This document shows, piece by piece, positions 1 through 6,470 of a stretch of DNA of 18,049 nt (positions within the stretch are counted from its first letter, which is position 1; each line of letters starts with the position of its first letter). The notes under the pieces were generated by a model. The model was given only the letters and a program-made list of their open reading frames with translations, searched no databases and had not been told where the DNA came from. This DNA is from 40CM-4-65-16 sp035279785 (GTDB taxonomy: Bacteria; Chloroflexota; Dormibacteria; Dormibacterales; Dormibacteraceae). The translations under genes were made by a program, and so were the position numbers. The stretch lies in assembly GCA_035279785.1 (NCBI GenBank), contig DATEHC010000046.1, forward strand, positions 1 to 18,049, written 5' to 3'.

Positions 1-1882
1 CCGTCTGATACCCGTGGTCGACGATGCTGCGGATCTCCTCGTCGATGATCGCGGCCACCTCTTCCGAGTAGTTCCGCTGCTCGCCCAGGTCGCGGCCGAG
101 GAAGACCAGCTCCTCTTTGTGACCCATCGTCACGGTGCCGAGCTTCTCCGACATGCCCCACTGCGTGACCATGCGTCGCGCGAGCTGAGTCGCTCTCTGG
201 ATATCGTTCTCTGCCCCGGAGGTGATGTCCCGGAAGACGATCTCCTCCGAGTAGTTGCGCTGCTCGCCGAGGTCGCGGCCCAGGAAGACGAGCTCTTCTT
301 TGTGGCCCATGGTCACGGTGCCGAGCTTCTCCGACATGCCCCACTGGGTGACCATCCGGCGCGCCATCTGCGTCGCCCTCTGGATGTCGTTCTCGGCGCC
401 CGAGGTGATGTCCTTGAAGACGATCTCCTCGGCGACGCGGCCGCCCATGATTCCCGCGATCTGGTCCATCAGCTCGTCGCGCGACACGAGGTACTTGTCC
501 TCTTCGGGCAGGCTCAGCGTCCAGCCGAGCGCCATGCCCCGGGAGATGATCGAAACCTTGTGCACCGGGTCGGTGTGCGGCAGCCCCTTCATCACCAGCG
601 CGTGACCCACCTCGTGGTAGGCGATGATCTCCTTCTCTTTCTCGGAGATGCGCCGGCTCTTGCGCTCGGGCCCGGCGATGACACGCGCGATCGCCTCCTC
701 GAGCTCATCCATGCCGATGACCTTCTTGTTCGCCCGCGCGGCCAGGATCGCGGCCTCGTTGATGAGGTTCGCGAGGTCGGCGCCCGAGAATCCCGGCGTC
801 TGGCGCGCGAGCACGTCGAGGTCGACCGTCGAGTCGAGCGGCTTGTTGCGCGCGTGCACGTCGAGGATCGAGCGGCGACCCTTGATGTCGGGCCGGTCGA
901 GCGTGACGTGGCGGTCGAAACGACCGGGCCGAAGCAGGGCGGGGTCGAGGACGTCCGGCCGGTTGGTGGCCGCGATGACGATGACGTGCGTGTTGGTGTC
1001 GAAGCCGTCCATCTCGACGAGCAGCTGGTTGAGGGTCTGCTCGCGCTCGTCGTGTCCGCCGCCGAGGCCGGCGCCACGCTGGCGGCCGACAGCGTCGATC
1101 TCATCCACGAAAACGATGCACGGCGAGTTCTTCTTGGCCTGGTCGAACAGGTCGCGTACGCGGCTCGCGCCGACGCCGACGAACATCTCGACGAACTCCG
1201 AGCCCGAGATGGAGAAGAAGGGCACGCCCGCCTCACCGGCCACGGCCTTGCTCAACAGCGTCTTGCCCGTTCCGGGAGGCCCGACGAGCAGCACACCCTT
1301 GGGTATACGTGCCCCAAGGGCTACGAATTTCTCGGGATATTTGAGGAACTCGACGATTTCCGTGAGCTCCTGTTTTGCTTCGTCGACCCCGGCGACGTCG
1401 GCAAAGGTGATGGCCGGCTTGTCCCCCGCGATCATGCGCGCGCGCGAGCGTCCAAAAGAGATGGCCTGGTTGTTGCCGCTCTGCGTCTGGCGCAGCACCC
1501 ACCACATGAAGGCCGCGATGAGGATGACCAGGATGATGTTGGGCAAGAGCACGCTGATGAGGTAGCTGCCGGTCTGGCTCTTGTCGAACTTGACGTTGAC
1601 GCTGTCGCTCCGCATCTGCTGCAGGAGCTCGGTGCATCCGCTGCTGCAGTCGGGCAACGTCACGTTGTGCTTGGCGTGATTGCTCTCGGTCGCGGTGCCG
1701 TCGGTGCCGTTGATCTCCAGGTCGGTGACCTGGTGCGCGTCAGCCTTGTCGAGCAGCTGCGTGTATGTCCACTCGTTTCCGCTCTGGCCGTTCTGGATCG
1801 ATGTCCACGTGAACCAGAAGATCAGTCCGAGGACGACGACCAATGCGAAGTAAAAGAGGCTGGAGCGGGGAAAACGGCTCAA
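1..1882 (-). CDS. ftsH: ATP-dependent zinc metalloprotease FtsH (3' end beyond window)
   Basis: FtsH is a membrane-anchored hexameric AAA+ protease that degrades misfolded membrane proteins and some cytosolic regulators. Of the 627 residues visible: TM1 about 9-26, an extracytoplasmic domain (27-107, with a CxxxC pair at C79/C83), TM2 about 108-130, Walker A GPPGTGKT at 201-208, Walker B with VDEID at 259-263, the second region of homology ATNRPD...RPGRFDR at 305-324, and the zinc site HEVGH at 423-427. The third zinc ligand is expected in the GAEND segment, which occurs twice (D499 and D560) because residues 485-545 are repeated almost perfectly as 546-606. The start is TTG: an in-frame TAG lies 10 codons upstream and GAGGAG sits 6 nt before the TTG. 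It begins 1 nt after the tilS stop, so it is probably translationally coupled. The frame is still open at the left edge. Confidence 0.96.
   Translation of the reverse strand, partial: MSRFPRSSLFYFALVVVLGLIFWFTWTSIQNGQSGNEWTYTQLLDKADAHQVTDLEINGTDGTATESNHAKHNVTLPDCSSGCTELLQQMRSDSVNVKFDKSQTGSYLISVLLPNIILVILIAAFMWWVLRQTQSGNNQAISFGRSRARMIAGDKPAITFADVAGVDEAKQELTEIVEFLKYPEKFVALGARIPKGVLLVGPPGTGKTLLSKAVAGEAGVPFFSISGSEFVEMFVGVGASRVRDLFDQAKKNSPCIVFVDEIDAVGRQRGAGLGGGHDEREQTLNQLLVEMDGFDTNTHVIVIAATNRPDVLDPALLRPGRFDRHVTLDRPDIKGRRSILDVHARNKPLDSTVDLDVLARQTPGFSGADLANLINEAAILAARANKKVIGMDELEEAIARVIAGPERKSRRISEKEKEIIAYHEVGHALVMKGLPHTDPVHKVSIISRGMALGWTLSLPEEDKYLVSRDELMDQIAGIMGGRVAEEIVFKDITSGAENDIQRATQMARRMVTQWGMSEKLGTVTMGHKEELVFLGRDLGEQRNYSEEIVFRDITSGAENDIQRATQLARRMVTQWGMSEKLGTVTMGHKEELVFLGRDLGEQRNYSEEVAAIIDEEIRSIVDHGYQT
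65..430 (-). repeat. 183-bp in-frame tandem duplication inside ftsH
   Basis: Two direct copies, 248-430 (first in the gene) and 65-247, each encode 61 residues that run from EEIVF(K/R)DITSG to LGEQRNYS. About 20 of 183 bases differ, but only two residues do (K490/R551 and M506/L567), so the differences are overwhelmingly synonymous. The next residues, EEVAAIIDEE, resume the normal FtsH sequence. The EE shared at both junctions leaves the exact breakpoint ambiguous by a few bases. Confidence 0.95.
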
Positions 1883-1883
1883 C

Positions 1884-3095
1884 TCAATCTCCTCGAGGAA
1901 TTGGAGTTTCTAGCCTAACAACATTGCCCGCCGAGCGAACCTGCATAGGCGGATGATCCGGCATAGGTGTAATGGAGACGTGAAGGCTCTCCTCGCCTTC
2001 AACCGCCGCGAGCTCGGCGTCCACAGCGATTCCCGGCACCCATGCGAGGCGGTCACCGGCGAACACCAGCGGCCATGCGTCGCGATCTTCGCGGGGCACG
2101 CGGGCGTCGACGAAGAGGTCCTGGAGCTTGCGGGTGCCGCGACCGCCGAGCGGACGCATACGAAGGCCGGGTCGCCTGAACCCGAGGTGGAGGCTCAAGC
2201 CCGCTCGGAGGTGGGCGCCGGCACCGCCCGCGCAGCCCGCGCACCGCTTGACGTCGAGACGCGGCGTTCTCGGGGCCGCCGGGCGCGACGGGACGATCTC
2301 CATGTGGCCCCCCACGATACGGAAACGCAGTGAACCCGGAAGATCGACGCCGCGACCGCCCCGACCGGGCCCCGTCAAGCTCAACATCGCCTCGATGTGC
2401 CGCCGGGACAGGCCAGGCTCCGGGCCGCCCGCCTGCGCGTACAGGCGCTTGATCTCCTCTACTCGAGTAGGCAGGTTCTCGGCCTTCTCCTGGAGCCGGG
2501 CCGCCGCCATTGCCGCTGCGTGGAAGCGCCGCGTGATGCCCGGTCGATCGCGCTCGAGGGACGGGAGGATCTGGGTTCGGACGCGCACGCGCGCGAACCG
2601 GATCTCGGAGTTGGCGGGATCCTCGTAGGCGACCACACCGCGCTGCTCGAGAGATTCGCGCACTTCCTCTCTCCACACGTTCAGAAAAGGGCGCACGTAA
2701 TGGCCGCGGCGTGACGGCATTCCGCGGAAGCCGGCGAGCCCGCATCCGCGCAGCATGTGCAGAACGACGCCCTCGACCAGGTCGTCGGCGGTATGGGCTG
2801 TCGCCACCACTTCCGCGCCCGCCTGGATTCGCGCGCGGTCGAGAAACGCGTAGCGAAGCTTTCTAGCCGCCGCCTGCACCGAACCGTTCGGCATCGGCTC
2901 GGACCTGCGCTCGGAGATGAGTCGCACTCCAAGGCGTGCACAAAGCTCGGCGACCTGGCGCGCGGGCACGTCGGAGCCTTCGCGCAGGGCGTGGTCGTAG
3001 TGTGCCGCGACGATGTCCTCGCCGGCCTCCTGCAACGTCAGCAGCAGCGCCGTCGAATCCGGCCCACCCGAAACGGCCACCAAAACCCTCTTCAC
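1884..3095 (-). CDS. tilS: tRNA(Ile)-lysidine synthetase TilS
   Basis: TilS is a cytosolic ATP-dependent ligase. It joins lysine to C34 of the CAU anticodon of tRNA-Ile2, switching both codon reading and aminoacylation from Met to Ile. The 403-residue product starts KRVLVAVSGGPDST, the PP-loop ATP pyrophosphatase signature (SGGPDS at 9-14). It continues with the family segments AHYDHALR and ATAHTADDLVE, then a central helical domain and a C-terminal domain including RKLQDLFVDARVPR, typical of the TilS C-terminus. The length fits the longer TilS class. The GTG start overlaps the upstream methyltransferase stop as GTGA, and GAGGA precedes it. The frame is open further upstream to 3998, but that is antiphase sequence of the methyltransferase. 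The tilS-ftsH adjacency is widely conserved; hprT, which often lies between them, is absent. Confidence 0.95.
   Translation of the reverse strand: MKRVLVAVSGGPDSTALLLTLQEAGEDIVAAHYDHALREGSDVPARQVAELCARLGVRLISERRSEPMPNGSVQAAARKLRYAFLDRARIQAGAEVVATAHTADDLVEGVVLHMLRGCGLAGFRGMPSRRGHYVRPFLNVWREEVRESLEQRGVVAYEDPANSEIRFARVRVRTQILPSLERDRPGITRRFHAAAMAAARLQEKAENLPTRVEEIKRLYAQAGGPEPGLSRRHIEAMLSLTGPGRGGRGVDLPGSLRFRIVGGHMEIVPSRPAAPRTPRLDVKRCAGCAGGAGAHLRAGLSLHLGFRRPGLRMRPLGGRGTRKLQDLFVDARVPREDRDAWPLVFAGDRLAWVPGIAVDAELAAVEGEESLHVSITPMPDHPPMQVRSAGNVVRLETPIPRGD
1889..1894 (-). promoter_or_regulatory. Ribosome binding site for ftsH
   Basis: On the minus strand GAGGAG lies 6 nt before TTG, inside the last codons of tilS. 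It supports the unusual TTG start, the only start-type codon after the upstream in-frame TAG that leaves the N-terminal membrane helix intact. Confidence 0.7.
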
Positions 3096-3949
3096 GGGAT
3101 CCTCGCCACAAGGATGCGCTGTGCGCCGGCGATCGGGACGTCCGAGCGATCGCCGAAATATCGGGCCCGCGCCTCGGATGCTCCAAAGTCCTCGACCACC
3201 ACGAAACCCTCGCCGCTCATGAATGCGGCGATCTGCGACGGCGTGAAGAAGGTCACGAACCTCTCGCCCATCTCGCCGATCGCGGAGGCCAGGACCGTGG
3301 TCACGCGCGCCGAGAATTCGTCCACGGTCGCCATCGGCTGGTTGTAGGTAAGGACCGCCGCGCTGCCGCTCGCGCCGGCGCGGATCGCGCTCAGCGTCGC
3401 GCGGATCGCCTCGAGCGACAGATACATCGTCACCCCGATCCAGGAGAAGGTCGACCGTTCTTCCCACGAAAAGCCCGCCCTGCGCAGCCCCTCGACGAGT
3501 GAATCCGATTCGAAATCGACCGGTGCGAAGACGAGGTTGGAGGGCTCGCGCACACCAAGCTCCTCGAGACGCCGCCTCTTCCACTCCTGGCTCGCCGGAT
3601 GATCGACCTCGAACACACGCAGGCGAGCGCCGAGGTCGGGGCGCCGGTAGGCGAACGAGTCGAGTCCCGCGCCGAGGATCACGTGCTGCGCCACCCCAGC
3701 CTCGAGATCTCGTTCGACGAAGTCTTCGCTGAATCGCGCGCGGGACACCACCCAGTTGACGAACGCTTGGAGTTCGGCCGGCGCCAGGCGGTGCCGCATC
3801 TTGGCGACGATCGCCACACCCTCGTCGCCCGCCAGGTCCGCGGCCAGAGGATCGTCGAGCACCAAGGGACCAGGCTGCTCCCGGTGGATGCCGCGATAGG
3901 CCGCTGTGAGAATCGCGGATCTGCTCGGGGGGCGAGGAGCGACTGGCAT
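3092..3949 (-). CDS. Class I SAM-dependent methyltransferase, leucine carboxyl methyltransferase-like (TIGR00027 type)
   Basis: The 285-residue product resembles the bacterial LCM-like SAM methyltransferases that are common in actinobacteria. The glycine-rich SAM-binding motif LGAGLDSFAYR is at 92-102, followed by the acidic strand FEVDHPAS at 113-120. Both are hallmarks of this family. The central SWIGVTMYLS and C-terminal FFTPSQIAAFM segments also fit. The substrate is unknown for most members and cannot be read from the sequence; O-methylation of a carboxyl or hydroxyl group is only a family-based guess. The ATG is 16 nt after the CCA end of the CAT tRNA, with no clear Shine-Dalgarno, so the mRNA may arise by tRNA processing. 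Its stop overlaps the tilS start (GTGA). Position alone makes a role in tRNA modification conceivable but unproven. Confidence 0.88.
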   Translation of the reverse strand: MPVAPRPPSRSAILTAAYRGIHREQPGPLVLDDPLAADLAGDEGVAIVAKMRHRLAPAELQAFVNWVVSRARFSEDFVERDLEAGVAQHVILGAGLDSFAYRRPDLGARLRVFEVDHPASQEWKRRRLEELGVREPSNLVFAPVDFESDSLVEGLRRAGFSWEERSTFSWIGVTMYLSLEAIRATLSAIRAGASGSAAVLTYNQPMATVDEFSARVTTVLASAIGEMGERFVTFFTPSQIAAFMSGEGFVVVEDFGASEARARYFGDRSDVPIAGAQRILVARIP

Positions 3950-3965
3950 CGAGATCAGCCGGCCG

Positions 3966-4041
3966 TGGTGGTGCCGGGTGGACTCGAACCACCGACAACG
4001 CGATTATGAGTCGCGCGCTCTACCACCTGAGCTACGGCACC
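3966..4041 (-). tRNA. tRNA with anticodon CAT, probably elongator tRNA-Met (tRNA-Ile2 not excluded)
   Basis: A full cloverleaf can be drawn on the minus strand: acceptor GGTGCCG/CGGCACC, D-stem GCTC/GAGC, anticodon stem CGCGA/TCGCG around loop CTCATAA, variable loop TTGTC, T-arm GGTGG-TTCGAGT-CCACC, discriminator A and an encoded CCA (76 nt in all). The acceptor stem is fully paired, so it is not the initiator. CAT could be read by Met or, after lysidine modification, by Ile. The identity bases I can see do not decide this, and tilS is two genes downstream. It lies 19 bp after the small ribosomal-type gene and 16 bp before the methyltransferase. Confidence 0.93.
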
Positions 4042-4060
4042 GCAGGTCGGGAAATCGAGC

Positions 4061-4144
4061 TTAGCGGGCGGCCTGGATTCGCGCCTTCGTCTTGCGCTTC
4101 TTCTGGCGGTGCTTGGCGATGGCGACGCGCTTTCTCTTGTTCAT
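4061..4144 (-). CDS. 27-residue basic ribosomal-type protein, AURKAIP1/COX24-like (bS22 type)
   Basis: The translation is MNKRKRVAIAKHRQKK followed by RKTKARIQAAR. It resembles the mini-protein called bS22 in actinobacterial ribosomes and the AURKAIP1/COX24 domain of mitochondria. The shared pattern is a KRKR start, a central KHR, and (K/R)(K/R)T(K/R)xR towards the end. About half the residues are Lys or Arg, as expected of an rRNA-binding peptide of the small subunit. The ATG has no clear Shine-Dalgarno, but a TAGAAT box (-10-like) sits 11 nt upstream, suggesting a very short leader. It is first in a minus-strand series followed by the CAT tRNA. It is short enough to be missed by gene finders. 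Assignment is by pattern recognition only. Confidence 0.75.
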   Translation of the reverse strand: MNKRKRVAIAKHRQKKRKTKARIQAAR

Positions 4145-4211
4145 AAGGGCTTTGAATTCTAAGTCGCGCTAACTCGGCTCAGTTTGAAGCGCACCTCAAT
4201 ACGATTTCGCC
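4145..4211. promoter_or_regulatory. Divergent promoter region between the bS22-like gene and the WWDG-motif protein gene
   Basis: This 67-bp gap separates two divergent start codons. On the plus strand TACGAT (4200-4205) lies 6 nt before the GTG at 4212, a -10-like TAnnnT spacing that would give a leaderless mRNA. On the minus strand TAGAAT lies 11 nt before the ATG at 4144. No convincing -35 boxes were seen on either strand. The gap is relatively AT-rich for this genome. Confidence 0.4.
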
Positions 4212-5153
4212 GTGAATCGACGATGGCTCGCGGTGGCCGCTGCCGGACTGGCCCTTGCGCCGGTGGCCGTGCGCGCCGATTCGGCGCCTCCACCATCGCC
4301 CTCGCCGAGCCTTCAAAGCATCCTGCTCGCGCCGCCCGATGCCTACTCGGCCACGGCTCCCGGCCACCTGCAGGGCAAGTTCACGATCTCCCAGTACGCC
4401 TCGACGTGGGGCGCCGACGCGACGCAGGGGCTGAACGAGCTCCAGATAGACCGCTTCGTCGACGGCTACCAGATGGCCCGCCTAGACCCCAAGTCCGGTC
4501 GAGTCATGGTCGAGGTCGTCGCGGCATTCGCCGGCCAGAAGGGGGCGAGCAGGTTCATGGCGGCGAACCTCGCCGAGACCAAGAGCGGTGGGAGCTTCAA
4601 GCACACGGATCCTTTGTCCGCCGTCGGTCCGAGCTGGTACGGCGTCCATCTGGCGCAAGTCTCGCCTGCAATGGCGGCCGACGGCTTTGCGTTCGTCAAG
4701 GGAAATGACCTGTTCGGGGTCACGGTTTCGTCGGCGCACGACGAGGTGGCCCTCCTCGAGTACGCGCAGGTGCAGGCGGAGAGGCAGTATGCCGCCGCGC
4801 CTTCGAACACCATCGTTCCGGCGGAGTGGCCCGAGAATCAGGGCGGGCAATCGACCGACCAGGGCTTCAGCCTCGGTGACGGTCCGGAGATCTTCGCCGG
4901 TGTGGCCGTGATCGGGTTCCTGGTCGGGGCCGGCGTCTTCGTCTGGATGCGCCAGCACGACCTCAAGCCCGAGAAGCCGAAGATCGAGGAGAAGCTGACC
5001 GACGACGGTCAGTTCTGGTGGAACGGGACTTACTGGATCGCCAGCTCGGAGTCGGCGCCCCCATGGGCCCAGCGCTCGCGCGACGGCGCGTACTGGTGGG
5101 ATGGCCGGGAGTGGCGCGTGGTGCCGAGACCAACGATCCCCGCCGGCCGATAA
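4212..5153 (+). CDS. Exported single-pass membrane protein with two C-terminal WW(N/D)G motifs; function unknown
   Basis: I do not recognise a characterised family for the main body of this 313-residue protein. It has a signal peptide (MNRRWLAVAAAGLALAPVAV, likely cleaved near ARADS), a Pro/Ser linker, an extracytoplasmic domain about 40-210, a TM helix about 227-246 (FAGVAVIGFLVGAGVFVWM), and a cytoplasmic tail. The tail has two related motifs, DGQFWWNGTYW at 265-275 and DGAYWWDGREW at 291-301, reminiscent of the Trp-rich DUF2510-type element of actinobacteria. The extracytoplasmic domain contains SGRVMVEVVAAFAG and looks like a small alpha/beta fold. The start is GTG, chosen because it precedes the signal peptide directly. 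Its stop codon lies within the A-tract that is the T-tract of the facing tRNA terminator, so the two transcription units converge. Confidence 0.8.
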   Translation: MNRRWLAVAAAGLALAPVAVRADSAPPPSPSPSLQSILLAPPDAYSATAPGHLQGKFTISQYASTWGADATQGLNELQIDRFVDGYQMARLDPKSGRVMVEVVAAFAGQKGASRFMAANLAETKSGGSFKHTDPLSAVGPSWYGVHLAQVSPAMAADGFAFVKGNDLFGVTVSSAHDEVALLEYAQVQAERQYAAAPSNTIVPAEWPENQGGQSTDQGFSLGDGPEIFAGVAVIGFLVGAGVFVWMRQHDLKPEKPKIEEKLTDDGQFWWNGTYWIASSESAPPWAQRSRDGAYWWDGREWRVVPRPTIPAGR

Positions 5154-5176
5154 AAAAAGCGCCCACGCCGGGCGCT
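5151..5176 (-). terminator. Rho-independent terminator of the initiator-tRNA unit
   Basis: On the minus strand a perfect 7-bp stem AGCGCCC/GGGCGCT with loop GGCGT is followed at once by a run of T (complement of the A-tract 5152-5158). It starts 15 nt after the CCA end of the initiator tRNA. No T-run follows on the plus strand, so it acts mainly on minus-strand transcripts. The T-tract overlaps the TAA of the convergent gene. Confidence 0.88.
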
Positions 5177-5191
5177 CTGGTTGTGGGCTGA

Positions 5192-5266
5192 TGGTTGCGG
5201 AGCTTGGATTCGAACCAAGGACCTTCGGGTTATGAGCCCGACGAGCTGCCGCTGCTCCACTCCGCG
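5192..5266 (-). tRNA. Initiator tRNA-fMet (CAT)
   Basis: The minus strand reads CGCGGAG-TG-GAGC-AGCGGCA-GCTC, then G and the anticodon stem-loop TCGGG-CTCATAA-CCCGA, the variable loop AGGTC, T-arm CTTGG-TTCGAAT-CCAAG, CTCCGCA, discriminator A and encoded CCA. Two initiator hallmarks are visible: a mismatched first acceptor pair (C1 x A72) and the three consecutive G-C pairs (GGG/CCC) next to the anticodon loop. It is 75 nt long because of a short D-loop. It follows the divIC-like gene by 20 bp and precedes a strong terminator, so it is probably also transcribed from the mfd/mazG unit. Confidence 0.96.
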
Positions 5267-5286
5267 GGTTCAGTATACCCGCGGGG

Positions 5287-5646
5287 CTAGTGGGCTCTTG
5301 GTGACGGCGACGGCGATGCCAACGGGCTCGGCGTGGTCACGAGGTACAGCTTCTCGCTCGGTTTCGCGTAGCCGTTGAGGCGCGCCTCCTCCTCGTCGGC
5401 CGTTCCGCTGCTGATCGCCGCTACGTCCTTCTTATATCCGGCGTTCTGCGCCGCGATCTGGGCGTTCTGGTGACGCAGATCGGAGACCTGCTGCCCGAGC
5501 TTGTGGCTGAGGTACGCCTCCTGGGCGAAGGCAATGCCGGCCCAGACGAGCACAATGCCGGCCGCGATCAGCAGCACGAAGTTGCGCAGCCCAAAGGAGC
5601 TGGTGCGCAGGGTGCCCGCCGCGGTAAGTGCTTTGCTGGATCTCAT
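5287..5646 (-). CDS. divIC: Septum formation initiator family protein (FtsB/DivIC type)
   Basis: This is a 119-residue bitopic protein: a short basic cytoplasmic N-terminus, one TM helix about 22-40 (NFVLLIAAGIVLVWAGIAF), a coiled-coil-like stretch about 45-75 and the family segment EEEARLNGYAKPSEKLYLV at 85-103, equivalent to the ARxxLGxxxPGExxY segment of FtsB/DivIC. It ends in a Pro/Ser tail. Family members join FtsL and FtsQ/DivIB to activate septal peptidoglycan synthesis. The position (pth-mfd-mazG-divIC) matches the order known from Bacillus, which is why I use the DivIC name. It starts with ATG 47 bp after the mazG stop. The Shine-Dalgarno is weak, and the AT-rich TATATT upstream could hold a minor promoter. 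Confidence 0.88.
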   Translation of the reverse strand: MRSSKALTAAGTLRTSSFGLRNFVLLIAAGIVLVWAGIAFAQEAYLSHKLGQQVSDLRHQNAQIAAQNAGYKKDVAAISSGTADEEEARLNGYAKPSEKLYLVTTPSPLASPSPSPRAH

Positions 5647-5693
5647 GCTGGGACGTTTCCGAAAGCGTGCGAGGCCGCGAATATATCAGACGG

Positions 5694-6470
5694 TTACCGC
5701 GATTCCTCCCAACGCCGCAGCTTCTCCGCCTCGTCCAGGTCGCTGAACGTCTTACCTTCCGAACGCAGCGCGGCCTCGGCCGATGCGAACCGGCGGCGGA
5801 AGCGTTCACCCGCGACGCGGAGCGCATCCTCGGGGTTGACCTTCAGCGTCCGCGCCAGCGACACGATCGCGAACAGCAGGTCGCCCATCTCCTCGAACGC
5901 GCGGTCGCGGTCCGGCGCCTCGGCCAGCTCCCTGGCCTCTTCCGCGACGGAATCCGCCGCCGCGTTCGGCGTCGAGAAATCGAAACCGACGCGAGCCGCG
6001 CGCTTCTGAAGGCCAAGCGCCCAGGCGAGCGCGGGCAGGGTCGCGGGCACACGGTCGACGACCGAATCGGTGTTGCCGGCCCTGCGCGCCTCGTGCATCT
6101 TCTGGTGCTCCCAGTTGCGCAACACCTCGTCGGCGTTCGCCACCGAGACGTCGCCGAAGACGTGCGGGTGGCGCTTCACCATCTTCGCGGCCACCGCCTC
6201 CGACACCTTCTCGGCGTCGAAGCGCCCCTCTTCCGCGGCGATCTCCGCGTGCATCGCGACCTGGAGGAGGACATCGCCCAGCTCCTCCATCATCTTTGCG
6301 TCGTCGCCCGCGTCGATCGCCTCGAGGAGCTCGTATGTCTCCTCCAGGAGATAGGGACGCAGCGACTCGTGAGTCTGCTCCCGATCCCACGGGCAGCCGT
6401 CGGGCTGGCGCAGCCTGTGCACCACGTCAAAGACCGCCTGAACGCCGTCGGAATTCGGCTTCTCCGTCAC
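5694..6470 (-). CDS. mazG: Nucleoside triphosphate pyrophosphohydrolase MazG
   Basis: MazG hydrolyses (d)NTPs to the monophosphate and PPi, cleaning the nucleotide pool and, in some bacteria, modulating ppGpp. The 258-residue product has two MazG-type all-alpha repeats. The first carries the Mg-binding motifs EEtyE (43-47) and EELGD (62-66) and the typical RQPDGCPWDREQTHESLRPY segment and KRHPHVFGD (99-107). The second, C-terminal one has VAEEARELAEA and EEMGDLLFAIVSLAR. The length and two-domain layout match the full-length MazG of E. coli. The GTG start overlaps the mfd stop as GTGA. There is no Shine-Dalgarno, so expression probably depends on coupling to mfd. The open frame extends upstream to 8051, but that part is antiphase mfd sequence. 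Confidence 0.95.
   Translation of the reverse strand: MTEKPNSDGVQAVFDVVHRLRQPDGCPWDREQTHESLRPYLLEETYELLEAIDAGDDAKMMEELGDVLLQVAMHAEIAAEEGRFDAEKVSEAVAAKMVKRHPHVFGDVSVANADEVLRNWEHQKMHEARRAGNTDSVVDRVPATLPALAWALGLQKRAARVGFDFSTPNAAADSVAEEARELAEAPDRDRAFEEMGDLLFAIVSLARTLKVNPEDALRVAGERFRRRFASAEAALRSEGKTFSDLDEAEKLRRWEESR

Noticed and set aside
1296..1320. Inverted repeat CCCTTGGG ... CCCAAGGG with a 9-nt loop inside ftsH
   Set aside because: Lies in the codons just before Walker A, has no T-run, and 8-bp arms are expected by chance in a GC-rich window of this size.
14..1918. 634-residue open frame on the plus strand
   Set aside because: Antisense shadow of ftsH produced by high GC; no family motifs, and the minus strand carries a complete set of FtsH motifs.
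3096..3998. N-terminal extension of the tilS frame
   Set aside because: Runs antiphase to the methyltransferase; the PP-loop motif begins right after the GTG at 3095, as in the family.
3092..4041. Methyltransferase as a genomic-island insertion at a tRNA
   Set aside because: The tRNA is intact, no integrase or duplicated tRNA 3' end was seen, and base composition matches the neighbours.
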